From Winogradskyella psychrotolerans (GTDB taxonomy: Bacteria > Bacteroidota > Bacteroidia > Flavobacteriales > Flavobacteriaceae): DNA of 64,000 nucleotides. This document shows, in pieces, positions 17,983 to 27,056 of the stretch. Position 1 is the first letter of the stretch. Every line of letters starts with the position of its first letter. The position numbers were made by a program, and so were the translations under genes. The stretch covers positions 370,413-434,412 of the forward strand of contig NZ_JAHKPS010000013.1 of the NCBI RefSeq assembly GCF_018860565.1, in the 5' to 3' direction. A model generated the notes under the pieces. The model saw nothing but the letters and a program-made list of their open reading frames with translations. It was not told the DNA's origin and made no database searches.

Positions 17983-19847
17983 AATGGCAGATCTATTATT
18001 ACTGTTGTTCCTTTACTTATTTCAGACTCAATTGTAAACTCTCCACCCAAAGACTCTACACGCCTATCTATACTAGTGATTCCCATTTTCGATTTTACTT
18101 TAGATAGTTGCTTAGGATTAAAGCCAACACCATTATCTTCGACCATAATATTGAGATTATCAGAGTGATTCGTAATATGAATTGTTCCTTGAGTTGCCTT
18201 AGCGTGCTTTATAATATTAGTTACCAATTCTTGAATAATTCTAAAAATTGAAATTTCTAACGAATTATCTAAACGCTGATCCAAACCAAAACTCTGAACT
18301 TCAAACTCTAACCCGTTTATTCCGGATGCATTTTTTGCTAATTTTTCTACAGCTGGTAGTAAACCATTTTTTGCAATTACACCAGAATTTTTTAGATGTG
18401 CCATAGAGCGAATTTCAACATAGGCCGTTTCTAATAATGTGCTTATTTTTTTTGTGAGCTCTTCTGAATCTGCAGTATCTTTTTGATGATTCACTAAATA
18501 ATCGAACTGTAATTTTGCTGCTGCCAAAGTAGCACCAACACTATCGTGTAAGTCGGCAGCCAAACGTTTGCGCTCTTTTTCCTGACCTTCAATCATAGCA
18601 TCAATCGTAGATAGCTCTAAATCTTTTAGAATTTTTTCTTTTTCATCAATTTCATCTTGACGTTCTTTCTCTGCCTTATGTTGTTTTCGCTTTATATTTT
18701 TGTATATAAAAAACGCTATAACTGAAAGCACTGATAAGCTTCCGCCCCAAGCTAAAAACAGATTCGCTTTCTCCTTTTGATGCGACATTCCTGTTTTTAA
18801 TGTATGGTTTATATGAAGAAGGCTATCTTTTGTGCGGTGGTTATCTATTTTTATTTTTGCTAGTGTTCTTATTGTAAGAACATCATCTATATTGGTTTTA
18901 AAATCTTTAATTAACTCTAGATATTTTACGGTTAAATCAAAGTTTCGTTTTCCCTTATGGCCTTCTAAAAGAAAATAATAAGCGGAACCAATCATTTCAT
19001 CATTAAATGTCTTTTGCCCATAGCCTAATAGCTTATCTGCTGTACTTATAAGCTTATCGTAATCCTTTTGTTTAAAATATTTAAGACACAACCCTTGGTA
19101 GGCATGAGCTAAAATGTTATAATTATATAATGAATCTCCAATTTTTATGGCATCATTCATATAATTTTCAGACCGTTTATAATCCTGTTTCTGGGTATAA
19201 GCATTACTTATATTTATTAAAGCTACAGCTTCTTCTCGTTTATTTTTAGCGGCTTTAGATAGCTTTAAACTTTCCGTATAATAACTTAGTGCTTTGTCTG
19301 ATTTATATCTCCAAATATAGATATTACCTATATTAACTAAAGATTGAGACATTAAAATAGTATCTTTAATCTCTTTACTGAGCTCTAATGATTTTTCATA
19401 ATATGTTTTAGCTTCATCAAGATTAAACACTTTTTTATAAGAAATACCTAAACCATTTATAGCTTTTGCTTGCCCTCTTTTATTGTTTAATTCCTTATAA
19501 ATACTCAAACTTGACTCAAAGTGCTTTGACGCCTTTGGAGTGTCTCCAAAAATATGTTCTATTTTACCTAAAAGTATAAGTGCATCTGCCTTGTGTTTTT
19601 TTAATTGATGTACTTCTGTAAAATCCATTAAACGTAATGCCATAGCATAAGCACTATCTGTTTTATTTTCGAAATAATTATTGTAAATAAAATCCCTGTA
19701 AGCACTAGCTCTTGTAGTATCAGCTAATTGCGTATTCCCCCAAATTGTATATAAAGAATCCTGTTGTTTTTGGCTATTACATATCAATGGCAGTAGTAAG
19801 ACACATAGTATAATCTTAAAATTTGTATAACGGCAATCTACTTTCAT
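17979..19847 (-). CDS. TPR-containing sensor histidine kinase
   Basis: A 622-residue protein. An N-terminal hydrophobic signal (about residues 10-25) exports a sensor region made of tetratricopeptide repeats (about 60-330). Repeats are visible as AKAINGLGISYKKVFNLDEA, SLVNIGNIYIWRYKSDKA and similar. One transmembrane helix follows (about residues 365-385, LFLAWGGSLSVLSVIAFFIY). A coiled coil then leads to a HisKA_3 domain with the phospho-His in LAADLHDSVGATLAAAK (about residue 430). The HATPase has QELVTNIIKHAKA and VEDNGVGF. NarX/DesK-type kinases pair with LuxR regulators, as in the overlapping downstream gene. The signal is unknown. Confidence 0.92.
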   Translation of the reverse strand: MKVDCRYTNFKIILCVLLLPLICNSQKQQDSLYTIWGNTQLADTTRASAYRDFIYNNYFENKTDSAYAMALRLMDFTEVHQLKKHKADALILLGKIEHIFGDTPKASKHFESSLSIYKELNNKRGQAKAINGLGISYKKVFNLDEAKTYYEKSLELSKEIKDTILMSQSLVNIGNIYIWRYKSDKALSYYTESLKLSKAAKNKREEAVALINISNAYTQKQDYKRSENYMNDAIKIGDSLYNYNILAHAYQGLCLKYFKQKDYDKLISTADKLLGYGQKTFNDEMIGSAYYFLLEGHKGKRNFDLTVKYLELIKDFKTNIDDVLTIRTLAKIKIDNHRTKDSLLHINHTLKTGMSHQKEKANLFLAWGGSLSVLSVIAFFIYKNIKRKQHKAEKERQDEIDEKEKILKDLELSTIDAMIEGQEKERKRLAADLHDSVGATLAAAKLQFDYLVNHQKDTADSEELTKKISTLLETAYVEIRSMAHLKNSGVIAKNGLLPAVEKLAKNASGINGLEFEVQSFGLDQRLDNSLEISIFRIIQELVTNIIKHAKATQGTIHITNHSDNLNIMVEDNGVGFNPKQLSKVKSKMGITSIDRRVESLGGEFTIESEISKGTTVIIDLPL

Positions 19848-20015
19848 AAAATCTCAGGGGATTTATAAATTTTTGATTTAAAAATCATTTTTCAGGTCAA
19901 AGATGCAAAGTAAAAACACACCAAAACATACCTAATAAGAGGTATATTTCTGAAAATAAGTTATAAAATTTGAATTGTATACTAATCTTAGACAAAAAGA
20001 CTAAAAAACAGATGA

Positions 20016-20201
20016 TTACATAAAAACATACTTAATTGCTGCAATCATACCAATAAAACCAATAAAAGCAATGAGTACCCAAAAGGTTCCTTTATAGTGT
20101 TTCTTATGAAGTTGAAGATCTTTACGATACTGATATGCAATAACGATTACAAATGCAATAAAAAATAATATTCCAAAAATCAATTGACCAGTACTAAACA
20201 T
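20016..20201 (-). CDS. Small two-helix membrane protein
   Basis: A 61-residue protein from ATG at 20201. A TTG at 20219 could add six residues, but a TATTTTTG promoter box covers that codon, so the ATG is preferred. Two hydrophobic helices (about residues 6-24 and 43-60) flank a basic loop (QYRKDLQLHKKHYKG), giving a hairpin topology with a cytoplasmic loop. I do not recognise a named family. It is divergent from the MazG-like gene, with 41 bases between the starts. Confidence 0.65.
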   Translation of the reverse strand: MFSTGQLIFGILFFIAFVIVIAYQYRKDLQLHKKHYKGTFWVLIAFIGFIGMIAAIKYVFM

Positions 20202-20216
20202 CTTCTTATTTTTATG

Positions 20217-20224
20217 CAAAAATA
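20217..20224 (-). promoter_or_regulatory. Candidate -7 box (TATTTTTG)
   Basis: TATTTTTG on the minus strand fully matches TAnnTTTG and ends 16 bases before the preferred ATG at 20201, leaving a short leader. Its position argues against the upstream TTG start. Confidence 0.55.
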
Positions 20225-20242
20225 AGGATTAAAACAACAACT

Positions 20243-20629
20243 ATGCAAGACAAAATTAATGCAGTAAAAGCGTTTCATACGGCTTTCAAAATAGGACATC
20301 GTGAAACACCTAAAGCCGACTTAGGTCACGAAAAAAACATGTTACGCTACAAATTAATGCGCGAAGAAAATGAAGAATACTTAGAAGCTGCAAATAATAA
20401 TGACTTAGTTGAAGTTGCAGATGCTTTAGGTGATATGCTCTACATTTTGTGTGGTACCATTATAGAACACGGTATGCAGCACAAAATAGAAGAAGTCTTT
20501 GAAGAGATACAACGCAGTAACATGAGTAAATTAGGCGCAGATGGAGAACCAATTTATCGTGAAGATGGCAAAGTTTTAAAAGGTCCTAACTATTTTAAAC
20601 CTCACATTAAAGCCATTTTAGAATCATAA
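20243..20629 (+). CDS. MazG/PRA-PH-like nucleotide pyrophosphohydrolase
   Basis: A 128-residue all-alpha protein. Metal-binding motifs of the MazG superfamily are visible: REENEEY (EExxE type) around residues 46-51 and EVADALGDMLY (ExxxD) around residues 68-77. A C-terminal part with SNMSKLGADGEPIYREDGKV, then GPNYFKP, resembles proteins annotated as phosphoribosyl-ATP-pyrophosphohydrolase-like. Such enzymes split nucleoside triphosphates to monophosphate and pyrophosphate, often as house-cleaning. There is no his operon nearby, so a role in histidine synthesis is unlikely. A strong bidirectional terminator follows two bases after the stop. Confidence 0.82.
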   Translation: MQDKINAVKAFHTAFKIGHRETPKADLGHEKNMLRYKLMREENEEYLEAANNNDLVEVADALGDMLYILCGTIIEHGMQHKIEEVFEEIQRSNMSKLGADGEPIYREDGKVLKGPNYFKPHIKAILES

Positions 20630-20630
20630 A

Positions 20631-20654
20631 AAAAGCAGCCCATGGGCTGCTTTT
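20631..20654. terminator. Bidirectional terminator
   Basis: A perfect 24-base palindrome: arm AAAAGCAGCCCA and its exact complement TGGGCTGCTTTT. It lies between two converging genes, the MazG-like gene on plus and ilvE on minus, and would serve both. Both ends carry A/T runs. Confidence 0.85.
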
Positions 20655-20675
20655 CTTTTTAATATTACTATTATT

Positions 20676-21749
20676 TTATTTTACCTCATGTCTCCAACCG
20701 TGCTTATCTTCAGATAAATTATGTTGAATATTTAATAAGGTTTGCTTAAATAATTTAGCATAAGAATCTTCTGCATCAACACCCGAAATTTCAAATAATT
20801 CATCTTGGTGCTCAAATGCAGATATTGGACTAATTACCGCAGCTGTTCCGGCGCCAAAAACCTCTTTTAAGCTTCCATCTTTTGCTGCATTTTTTATTTC
20901 CTCTACTGTAATTTGTCTTACCTCACAAGTAATGCCTAAATCTTCTGCGAGTTGAATAATACTTTTACGAGTAATTCCATCTAAAATTCGATCACTTGTT
21001 GGTGCTGTAATTAGCTTATCATTTACTCTAAAGAACACATTCATGGTTCCTGCTTCTTCAAGAAAAGTATGCGTATCTGCATCTGTCCAAACCACTTGTT
21101 GAAATCCTTTTTGTTGTGCTAAACTTGTCGGATAAAACTGAGCAGCATAATTCCCTGCCGCTTTTGCCGCACCAACTCCACCATTGGCAGAGCGACTATA
21201 ATGATCTGCAATTAAAACACGTACTGCAGAGTTATAATACGATTTTGCAGGCGAGCAAATAATCATAAACCTATAGGTACTAGCAGGTGATGCAGAAATC
21301 GCTGGTTCTGTAGCAATTACAAATGGACGTAAGTACAATGAGTTACCAACTCCTGGTTTAATCCAATCGCTATCTAATTTCAATAAAGCTTCTAAACCTT
21401 CAAAAAAATAGTTTTCAGGAAAAACAGGCATTGCTAATCGAGCAGACGACTTATTAATTCTGTTAAAATTTTGTTTAGGCCTAAATAAAAAAACCTTTCC
21501 ATCATCATCTTTATAAGCTTTCATGCCTTCAAAAACGGCTTGTCCGTAATGAAACACACGTGCCGATGGCTCAAAAGTCATAGCTTGATAAGGCATAATC
21601 TTTGGATTTTGCCATTTACCATCTTCATAATCGCAGACAAACATGTGGTCGGTAAATACACGGCCAAATGTTAAATCACTAAAATCTACATTTTCGATTT
21701 TAGACGTCTTAGATACTTCAACACTGATTTTATCTGTATAAATAGCCAT
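20676..21749 (-). CDS. ilvE: Branched-chain amino acid aminotransferase
   Basis: A 357-residue fold-IV PLP aminotransferase. The PLP lysine is Lys196 in GGVGAAKAAGNYAAQF, and EEAGTMNVFF is the conserved glutamate region that binds PLP. RVFHYGQAVFEGMKAY and LYLRPFVIATEP are also typical. The length and motifs fit the BCAT group of the eukaryotic/actinobacterial type (about 350-360 residues) rather than the 309-residue E. coli form. It makes Leu, Ile and Val from their keto acids. It stands alone, with a TATTTTTG promoter box upstream. Confidence 0.95.
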   Translation of the reverse strand: MAIYTDKISVEVSKTSKIENVDFSDLTFGRVFTDHMFVCDYEDGKWQNPKIMPYQAMTFEPSARVFHYGQAVFEGMKAYKDDDGKVFLFRPKQNFNRINKSSARLAMPVFPENYFFEGLEALLKLDSDWIKPGVGNSLYLRPFVIATEPAISASPASTYRFMIICSPAKSYYNSAVRVLIADHYSRSANGGVGAAKAAGNYAAQFYPTSLAQQKGFQQVVWTDADTHTFLEEAGTMNVFFRVNDKLITAPTSDRILDGITRKSIIQLAEDLGITCEVRQITVEEIKNAAKDGSLKEVFGAGTAAVISPISAFEHQDELFEISGVDAEDSYAKLFKQTLLNIQHNLSEDKHGWRHEVK

Positions 21750-21769
21750 AATTGAATGCGGTTTTGCAA

Positions 21770-21777
21770 CAAAAATA
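21770..21777 (-). promoter_or_regulatory. Candidate -7 box for ilvE (TATTTTTG)
   Basis: TATTTTTG on the minus strand, 21 bases before the ilvE ATG, is a full match to TAnnTTTG. Confidence 0.55.
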
Positions 21778-21866
21778 CATAATCGGCACCGTTAAAAAAA
21801 GGTAATATTCCTTTAAATTGCTTAAATTCGCAATTCGATAATAATTCAATTCAAAATTCATAAATA

Positions 21867-22370
21867 ATGAAAAAAATCATTTTACTTTTAGCGATTAGCT
21901 TAGTAGCATTTTCTTGTAAAAACGAAGCTAAAACTACTGAAAACAAAGTGGAAGAAGCTACACAAGAAATCGCTTATGCATCTTTCGGAAAAGAAATAAA
22001 CGATGCTGATGCCTTAACTACAGAGCGTATGATGGAACACTATAAAGGCTTAAAAGCAGGAGACACTATTAACGCAAAAATGAGAGGAAAAATTGTAGAA
22101 GTTTGCTCTAAGAAAGGTTGTTGGATGACTATAGATGTAAACGGTGAAGATAAAATAATGGTAAAATTTAAAGATTACGGTTTTTTTATGCCATTAAATG
22201 CTGAAGGTGAAGTTGTAATGAACGGAAAAGCTTATGTTTCTGAAACATCTGTTGATGAATTAAAACATTATGCAGAAGATGCTGGTAAATCAGAAGAAGA
22301 AATTGCTGCGATTACAGATCCTAAATTTGAATATGGTTTTGAAGCTGATGGAGTTCTACTTAAAAAATAA
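21867..22370 (+). CDS. DUF4920 lipoprotein
   Basis: A 167-residue protein with a lipoprotein signal ending LVAFSC, giving lipidated Cys17. The body has the DUF4920 pattern: KAGDTINAKMRGKIVEVCSK then KGCWMTIDV, and VMVKFKDYGFFMPLNAEG-like strands. This looks like a small OB-like beta-barrel with a CSKKGC cysteine pair. The function of DUF4920 is not established; the CxxxxC pair could bind a metal or form a disulfide. Its end overlaps the start of the next lipoprotein gene by 23 bases, indicating translational coupling. Confidence 0.85.
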   Translation: MKKIILLLAISLVAFSCKNEAKTTENKVEEATQEIAYASFGKEINDADALTTERMMEHYKGLKAGDTINAKMRGKIVEVCSKKGCWMTIDVNGEDKIMVKFKDYGFFMPLNAEGEVVMNGKAYVSETSVDELKHYAEDAGKSEEEIAAITDPKFEYGFEADGVLLKK

Positions 22371-22806
22371 GCACTACGCACTAATATTTCTATCATTTTC
22401 AATATTTTATAATTGTAAAAATGAAGAAAAAACACCTATAGAACCTACACAAGAAAAGGTCGTATACGAGATGTACCAACCTTCTGAAATGGCAGGTTTT
22501 ATGAATGCAATGTACGCATACAACCAACAATTAAAAGCGCAAATTGTTGCAGGAGAAACACCAAATTCAATGCCTTTAGATTTACTAAAATTACATTCGG
22601 CAGAAATGACAGATGGTAAATCTAGAACCAAAAATTGGCAGAGTTTTGTAAATGTATTTATAGAATCACAAGAAGCTATTGCAGATACACTTTCAAATAC
22701 GGAGCTAAAAGAGCGTTTTAATACAGCAATTACGAATTGTCTTAATTGCCATAAAACAGAATGTACAGGTCCTATTCCTAAAATTAAAAAACTATTGATT
22801 CAATAA
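22348..22806 (+). CDS. Lipoprotein with a single CXXCH haem-type motif
   Basis: A 152-residue protein. The ATG at 22348 gives a short basic start, a hydrophobic core (YALIFLSFSIFY) and a lipobox with Cys22 or close to it (FYNCKNEEK). Longer frames beginning at 22270 would read through the DUF4920 gene out of frame and are rejected. The C-terminus has TNCLNCHKTECTGP, with a CXXCH motif typical of covalent c-type haem attachment, and a third Cys just after. It is mostly helical and probably faces the periplasm or the cell surface. The overlap with DUF4920 and the 1-base gap to mnmD suggest one transcript. Haem binding is an inference from one motif. Confidence 0.72.
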   Translation: MEFYLKNKHYALIFLSFSIFYNCKNEEKTPIEPTQEKVVYEMYQPSEMAGFMNAMYAYNQQLKAQIVAGETPNSMPLDLLKLHSAEMTDGKSRTKNWQSFVNVFIESQEAIADTLSNTELKERFNTAITNCLNCHKTECTGPIPKIKKLLIQ

Positions 22807-22807
22807 T

Positions 22808-23488
22808 TTGAAGAGAAAAATAATTACCACCTCAGATGGTTCTAAAACCATACAAATTGAAGAATGGAACGAACAATACCACTCTATTCATGGTGCCATA
22901 CAAGAAGCAAACCACGTATTTTTAAAACATGGTTTGCTTTTTTATTCTGAGAATTATTCGGCATCTAAACCCATTTCCATTCTAGAAATAGGCTTTGGTA
23001 CAGGACTAAACGCTTTCTTAACTTTAATTGAAGCCGAAAAGCTAAAATTAGCACTTAATTATGTTGGGGTAGAAGCTTATCCTGTTCAATTAGAGGAAAT
23101 AAATGAGCTAAATTATGTTGAGCTAATTTCAAAAAATCACGACGCTATTTTTGAAAAACTTCATAATACGTCTTGGGAGGAACAACATGAAATCACTTCA
23201 TGCTTTCAGTTAAAAAAACAACAAAAATTCTTCAAGGATATAGAAGATAAAAACGAATTTAATCTCATATACTTTGATGCTTTTGGTGCACGCGTTCAAC
23301 CAAATTTATGGACAGAAGACATTTTTAAAATCATGTTTGATGCACTAAAAGAGAATGGTGTGTTAGTAACTTACTCTGCAAAAGGAAGTGTAAGACGTGC
23401 TATGCAAGCTGTTGGTTTTACAGTAGAGCGACTGCCTGGACCTCCTGGAAAACGCGAAATGTTACGAGCTCAAAAAAAGAGTCTATAA
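22808..23488 (+). CDS. mnmD: tRNA U34 (mnm5s2U) methyltransferase MnmD
   Basis: A 226-residue SAM-dependent methyltransferase. Motif I is ILEIGFGTGLNAFLTL, followed by GVEAYPVQ, LIYFDAFGARVQPNLW and a C-terminal SAKGSVRRAMQAVGF with RLPGPPGKREMLRA. These are marks of the MnmD (DUF752) domain of MnmC, which makes 5-methylaminomethyl-2-thiouridine at tRNA position 34. The oxidase half of E. coli MnmC is absent, as in many bacteria. The start is TTG at 22808, one base after the upstream stop; MKRKIITTSDGSKTIQI is the usual N-terminus, so the rare start looks real. Confidence 0.9.
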   Translation: MKRKIITTSDGSKTIQIEEWNEQYHSIHGAIQEANHVFLKHGLLFYSENYSASKPISILEIGFGTGLNAFLTLIEAEKLKLALNYVGVEAYPVQLEEINELNYVELISKNHDAIFEKLHNTSWEEQHEITSCFQLKKQQKFFKDIEDKNEFNLIYFDAFGARVQPNLWTEDIFKIMFDALKENGVLVTYSAKGSVRRAMQAVGFTVERLPGPPGKREMLRAQKKSL

Positions 23489-23665
23489 CATTCTAAACAT
23501 CATAGGTTAAATTTTTAAAACAATATTCTTTAGTTACAGTCATTTCTGGTGAAATAGATTACCATATAGGTAAATCATTTTTACAATGACCTATTAAACG
23601 TTAAATCCAAACTAAACTCTACACCCACACCTTCCCCATTTCGTATCTTTACATAAAAAGGAAAG

Positions 23666-24571
23666 ATGACCGTTTTAATAACAGGAGCGACAGGATTAAT
23701 TGGGCAGGAAATTGTAAAACAATGTCATGCTAAAGGCATCGCTGTACATTATTTAACAACTTCAAAATCTAAACTTAGTACCAAAGAAAACTATAAAGGG
23801 TTTTACTGGAATCCTAACACCAATGAAATTGATCCTAAATGTTTTGAAAACGTTACTGCAATTATCAATATGGTTGGCGCTTCCATATCTAAACGTTGGA
23901 CCGATAGCTATAAAAAAGCCATACTTGAAAGCCGAACTAAAACAGCACAACTACTACAAGACACCATAAAAAAATACAATTATAAAGTTAACTTAGTAGT
24001 GTCTGCTAGTGCTATTGGAATTTACCCAACGAGTTTAACCAAATATTACCAAGAAATAAATACTGAAATATCAGAATCATTTTTAGGTAACGTTGTAGAC
24101 AAATGGGAAACTGCTGTAGATGGTTTTAAAGCTTTAGGCTGTAAAGTTGCAAAAATTAGAATCGGACTCGTTTTAGCCAAAGATGGTGGTGCCTTACCCG
24201 AAATTGTAAAACCCATTAAGTTTGGTGCTGGCGCAGCATTTGGAAGTGGCAAACAGTGGCAAAGTTGGATTCATGTTAAAGATTTAGCCTCACTTTTTGT
24301 TTATGCCGTACAAAACAATTTTGAAGGTATTTATAATGGTGTAGCTCCAAATCCCGTAACCAATGAAGAGTTAACCAAAGCTACAGCAAAGGTTTTACAT
24401 CGACCATTAATATTACCCAACATTCCAAAATTTGCTATGAAACTCGTTTTAGGAGAGATGCATATTCTTTTGTTTGAAAGCCAACGCGTCAGTTCTCAAA
24501 AAGTAGAATCTGAAGGCTTTAACTTTACGTATGTAAACTTAAGACCTGCTTTAGACGATTTATTGGGTTAA
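23666..24571 (+). CDS. TIGR01777 family NAD-dependent epimerase
   Basis: A 301-residue cytoplasmic short-chain-dehydrogenase-like protein. The N-terminal Rossmann motif is ITGATGLIGQE. INMVGASISKRWTDSYKK and SASAIGIYP are typical of the TIGR01777/YfcH family, and a C-terminal DUF1731 region (GEMHILLFESQRVSSQKVES) follows. The substrate is unknown for the whole family. A near-consensus -7 box TATCTTTA and an AAAGGAAAG ribosome site come just before the ATG. Confidence 0.9.
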   Translation: MTVLITGATGLIGQEIVKQCHAKGIAVHYLTTSKSKLSTKENYKGFYWNPNTNEIDPKCFENVTAIINMVGASISKRWTDSYKKAILESRTKTAQLLQDTIKKYNYKVNLVVSASAIGIYPTSLTKYYQEINTEISESFLGNVVDKWETAVDGFKALGCKVAKIRIGLVLAKDGGALPEIVKPIKFGAGAAFGSGKQWQSWIHVKDLASLFVYAVQNNFEGIYNGVAPNPVTNEELTKATAKVLHRPLILPNIPKFAMKLVLGEMHILLFESQRVSSQKVESEGFNFTYVNLRPALDDLLG

Positions 24572-24626
24572 TAGAAATTACTTCTTTGGCTTACGAATAG
24601 CAACTTGATTAAGCTATAGTAGCTAT

Positions 24627-26114
24627 CTAAGTCAAACTATGTGACGAATGTAATTTTTGACCTTCTTTGACAATAATTTCAATACACTCTTCAATATCCT
24701 TTTTGGTTGTTCTAAAATTAACAATGCAAGCTCTCATACAATACTTCTCATCAATAATAGCATTAGATAAAAACAACTCACCTCCCGCTTGTAGTCCATT
24801 CACTAAAGCTTCATTTAATGTATTTAAATATTCGGCTCGTTTTTCACCCTTTACTTCAATATTTTGAGGAATATATCTTAAGGTTGCAATACTTAGATTT
24901 TGTGTCACAGGTTCTAATTCTGAATGTTGTTCTGCTAATTCAGCAAAATATTTTGATAAGGATATATCTTCTCTAATTAACTTCACATAACCATCACGGC
25001 CTATTTGCTGCAAGGCCAACCAAACTTTTAAAGCTCTAAATCCTCTTGAATTTTGAAGTCCATATTCAAAGAAATTCAAAGCACCTCCTTCTTCTGTTAA
25101 ACTAAAATTGTAATATTCGGGATGCGAACTATAAGTATCTATTAAGTGTTTTGGATTTTTAACCAACGTACAACCGGCTTCTAAAGGGCTGTACAACCAT
25201 TTGTGAGGATCGAGTGCTATGGAATCTGCTTCCTCTACTCCATTAAATAAATCTTTTAACTCAGGAATAACAGCCGCAGGAATACCATAAGCACCATCGA
25301 TATGAAACCATAAATCGTGAACTTTACAAGTCGTTCCAATAGCTTCAAGATTATCGACAACTCCAGTGCTGACATCACCAGCTGTACCAACAACCAAGAA
25401 GGGTTGATGGCCTTGTGTAATATCTTCTTTAATGGTTTGTGCTAAAATTTCAATATTCATTTTATTTGAAGCGTCGGTTGGAATCCAACGAATAGAATTG
25501 CTACCATGACCAAACAGAATCGCGGCTTTATCTATCCATGTATGCGTAGATTTTGAACAGTATGAAATGAGCTGTTTAGAAGTATTTGAAAGTCCGTTTT
25601 CTTTTATACTTTTTGGTGCCTTAGCTGTTCTTGCTGCTAAAAACGCCGTAAAATTAGCCATATTACCTCCGCTAACTAAAACCCCACCATAACTTGGAGA
25701 CACTCCTATAAATTCGGCTAACCACGTAATGGTTTGTTTTTCTATTTCGGTGGCTATCGGACTTAAAATTTGTCCACCTACATTAGGATTAACCGAAGCG
25801 GCTAGCAAATCGGCTAGAGCTCCAATTGGTGCTGCTGACGATGTTATAAATCCGAAAAATTTAGGATGACCGTTTAATAACGAATTATCAAATAATAATT
25901 TTGAAGTTGCTATTAAAAGCTCATCTGCCGAAACACCTTTATTGGGTAAAGATGAATTACCTAATAGCTGTTGTAATTCTTTTGTTGACTTGGTTGTTGT
26001 GACGGGTTGATTTGAAATATCATCGAGAAAATCAGAAATGGTATCGATGAGCTGATAACCCATTTTTCGAAATTCAGTTTTACTGATTTCTATTGAATTT
26101 TCTCGCTTATCCAT
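24627..26114 (-). CDS. PLP-dependent group II amino acid decarboxylase
   Basis: A 495-residue fold-I PLP enzyme. Lys305 in LDPHKWLYSPLEAGC is the cofactor lysine, and WFHIDGAYG provides the aspartate that contacts the pyridine nitrogen. FGFITSSAAPIGALADLLAA and LVSGGNMANFTAFLAAR are typical of the aromatic-L-amino-acid/diaminobutyrate decarboxylase group. The substrate cannot be decided by eye. It is followed on the minus strand by no obvious partner. The P-loop kinase gene lies 22 bases upstream, so the two may be co-transcribed. Confidence 0.9.
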   Translation of the reverse strand: MDKRENSIEISKTEFRKMGYQLIDTISDFLDDISNQPVTTTKSTKELQQLLGNSSLPNKGVSADELLIATSKLLFDNSLLNGHPKFFGFITSSAAPIGALADLLAASVNPNVGGQILSPIATEIEKQTITWLAEFIGVSPSYGGVLVSGGNMANFTAFLAARTAKAPKSIKENGLSNTSKQLISYCSKSTHTWIDKAAILFGHGSNSIRWIPTDASNKMNIEILAQTIKEDITQGHQPFLVVGTAGDVSTGVVDNLEAIGTTCKVHDLWFHIDGAYGIPAAVIPELKDLFNGVEEADSIALDPHKWLYSPLEAGCTLVKNPKHLIDTYSSHPEYYNFSLTEEGGALNFFEYGLQNSRGFRALKVWLALQQIGRDGYVKLIREDISLSKYFAELAEQHSELEPVTQNLSIATLRYIPQNIEVKGEKRAEYLNTLNEALVNGLQAGGELFLSNAIIDEKYCMRACIVNFRTTKKDIEECIEIIVKEGQKLHSSHSLT

Positions 26115-26136
26115 ATTCTGATTATTTAATTAATTT

Positions 26137-26625
26137 TTATTCTGAAATCACAAAACCATCCCTAAGTTCATCTTCTGAGGGTCTTTCAAACCAGGTTTCC
26201 ATAAAATCGAAGTTCTCTTTTGTCACTTCAAACTCAAACGTATCACCTTTTTCTGTATTCCGTTTCATTACGCGCTCTAATCTTGTGGCTTTAGAAACAT
26301 CTAGAAAATGTAGTTTTATTTTATAGTTATTCATTTCTGCGAATTTTCTAAACTTTTCACGATGTCCAAATTTAGACAATCCTAAATCTAAGATGGCATC
26401 TGTTTTTAAACTCTCTAACTGATGAATTAACTCTAGCATCATATGTTCAGAACGTTCAATGCGTTCTAAAAACCAATGTAAACCATCTGTTTCTTTTTTG
26501 TCTGGAAGAAACAAGACATTGTTCCAAGTATCTATTGAAAACACCACACCTTTAATGTTTCTTTTGAGTTCGTTAGCGTAGGTGGTTTTACCGGAACCTG
26601 TATTTCCGACTATGAGGTGAATCAT
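26137..26625 (-). CDS. P-loop kinase-like ATP-binding protein
   Basis: A 162-residue protein beginning MIHLIVGNTGSGKTTYANEL, with Walker A at residues 7-14. A second conserved part is DAILDLGLSKFGHREKFR, followed by KLHFLDVSKATRLERVMKRN, which look like the substrate and lid regions of small AAA_33/zeta-like kinases. The length fits a single-domain kinase. Substrate and role are unknown; a phosphotransferase acting on a small molecule or RNA is possible. It sits between a small protein gene (14 bases upstream) and the decarboxylase gene. Confidence 0.78.
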   Translation of the reverse strand: MIHLIVGNTGSGKTTYANELKRNIKGVVFSIDTWNNVLFLPDKKETDGLHWFLERIERSEHMMLELIHQLESLKTDAILDLGLSKFGHREKFRKFAEMNNYKIKLHFLDVSKATRLERVMKRNTEKGDTFEFEVTKENFDFMETWFERPSEDELRDGFVISE

Positions 26626-26639
26626 TTTTCATTCAATTT

Positions 26640-26864
26640 TTATTCAACTATTTCGTAATCTATATCAAGCTTTCGTAAGGCTCTTAAGGCTGAGCCTGAA
26701 TTTTTATCTGCCACCTCTATATCTACAACGTCTCCTTCTAAAAGAATCTCTGTAAGCTCATTAGACAGTGATGCATTTCCATTCGTAGAAATCTCAGTAA
26801 TACAGTTAGCTATGGCTCTTTTGTCTGGTCTATGAGCGTCGCATGATAATAGATTTAATTTCAT
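26640..26864 (-). CDS. Small acidic protein, possibly L7/L12 C-terminal-like
   Basis: A 74-residue soluble protein with no signal or membrane segment. The layout suggests beta-alpha-alpha-beta-alpha-beta: MKLNLLSCD, RAIANCITEISTNGNASLSN, ELTEILLEGDVVDIEV, SALRALRKLDIDYEIVE. The end (ALRALRKL-x-IDYEIVE) and the preceding helix resemble the C-terminal domain of ribosomal protein L7/L12 by pattern only. It lies 14 bases upstream of the P-loop kinase on the same strand. I cannot assign a function. Confidence 0.55.
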   Translation of the reverse strand: MKLNLLSCDAHRPDKRAIANCITEISTNGNASLSNELTEILLEGDVVDIEVADKNSGSALRALRKLDIDYEIVE

Positions 26865-27056
26865 AATAATGGATTCAGAATGTTGTTCAGAATAGCCTGA
26901 AGTCTTTGTTAGGAATTCATTCTAGACTTTAAGAGCCTGGATAGAATGAGCTACCTGACATTGCACGAATTTAATCATTAAAAATCTAATCGTTATGAGC
27001 ATAGAAAAACAACATGTAATTCGGTACGATTCTCATAAAGGACTTTTCTCCCTTAA

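Noticed and set aside
22270..22347. Longer start for the CXXCH lipoprotein
   Set aside because: The extension would run through the DUF4920 gene in another frame and place a hydrophilic part before the signal peptide. ATG at 22348 gives a normal lipoprotein signal.
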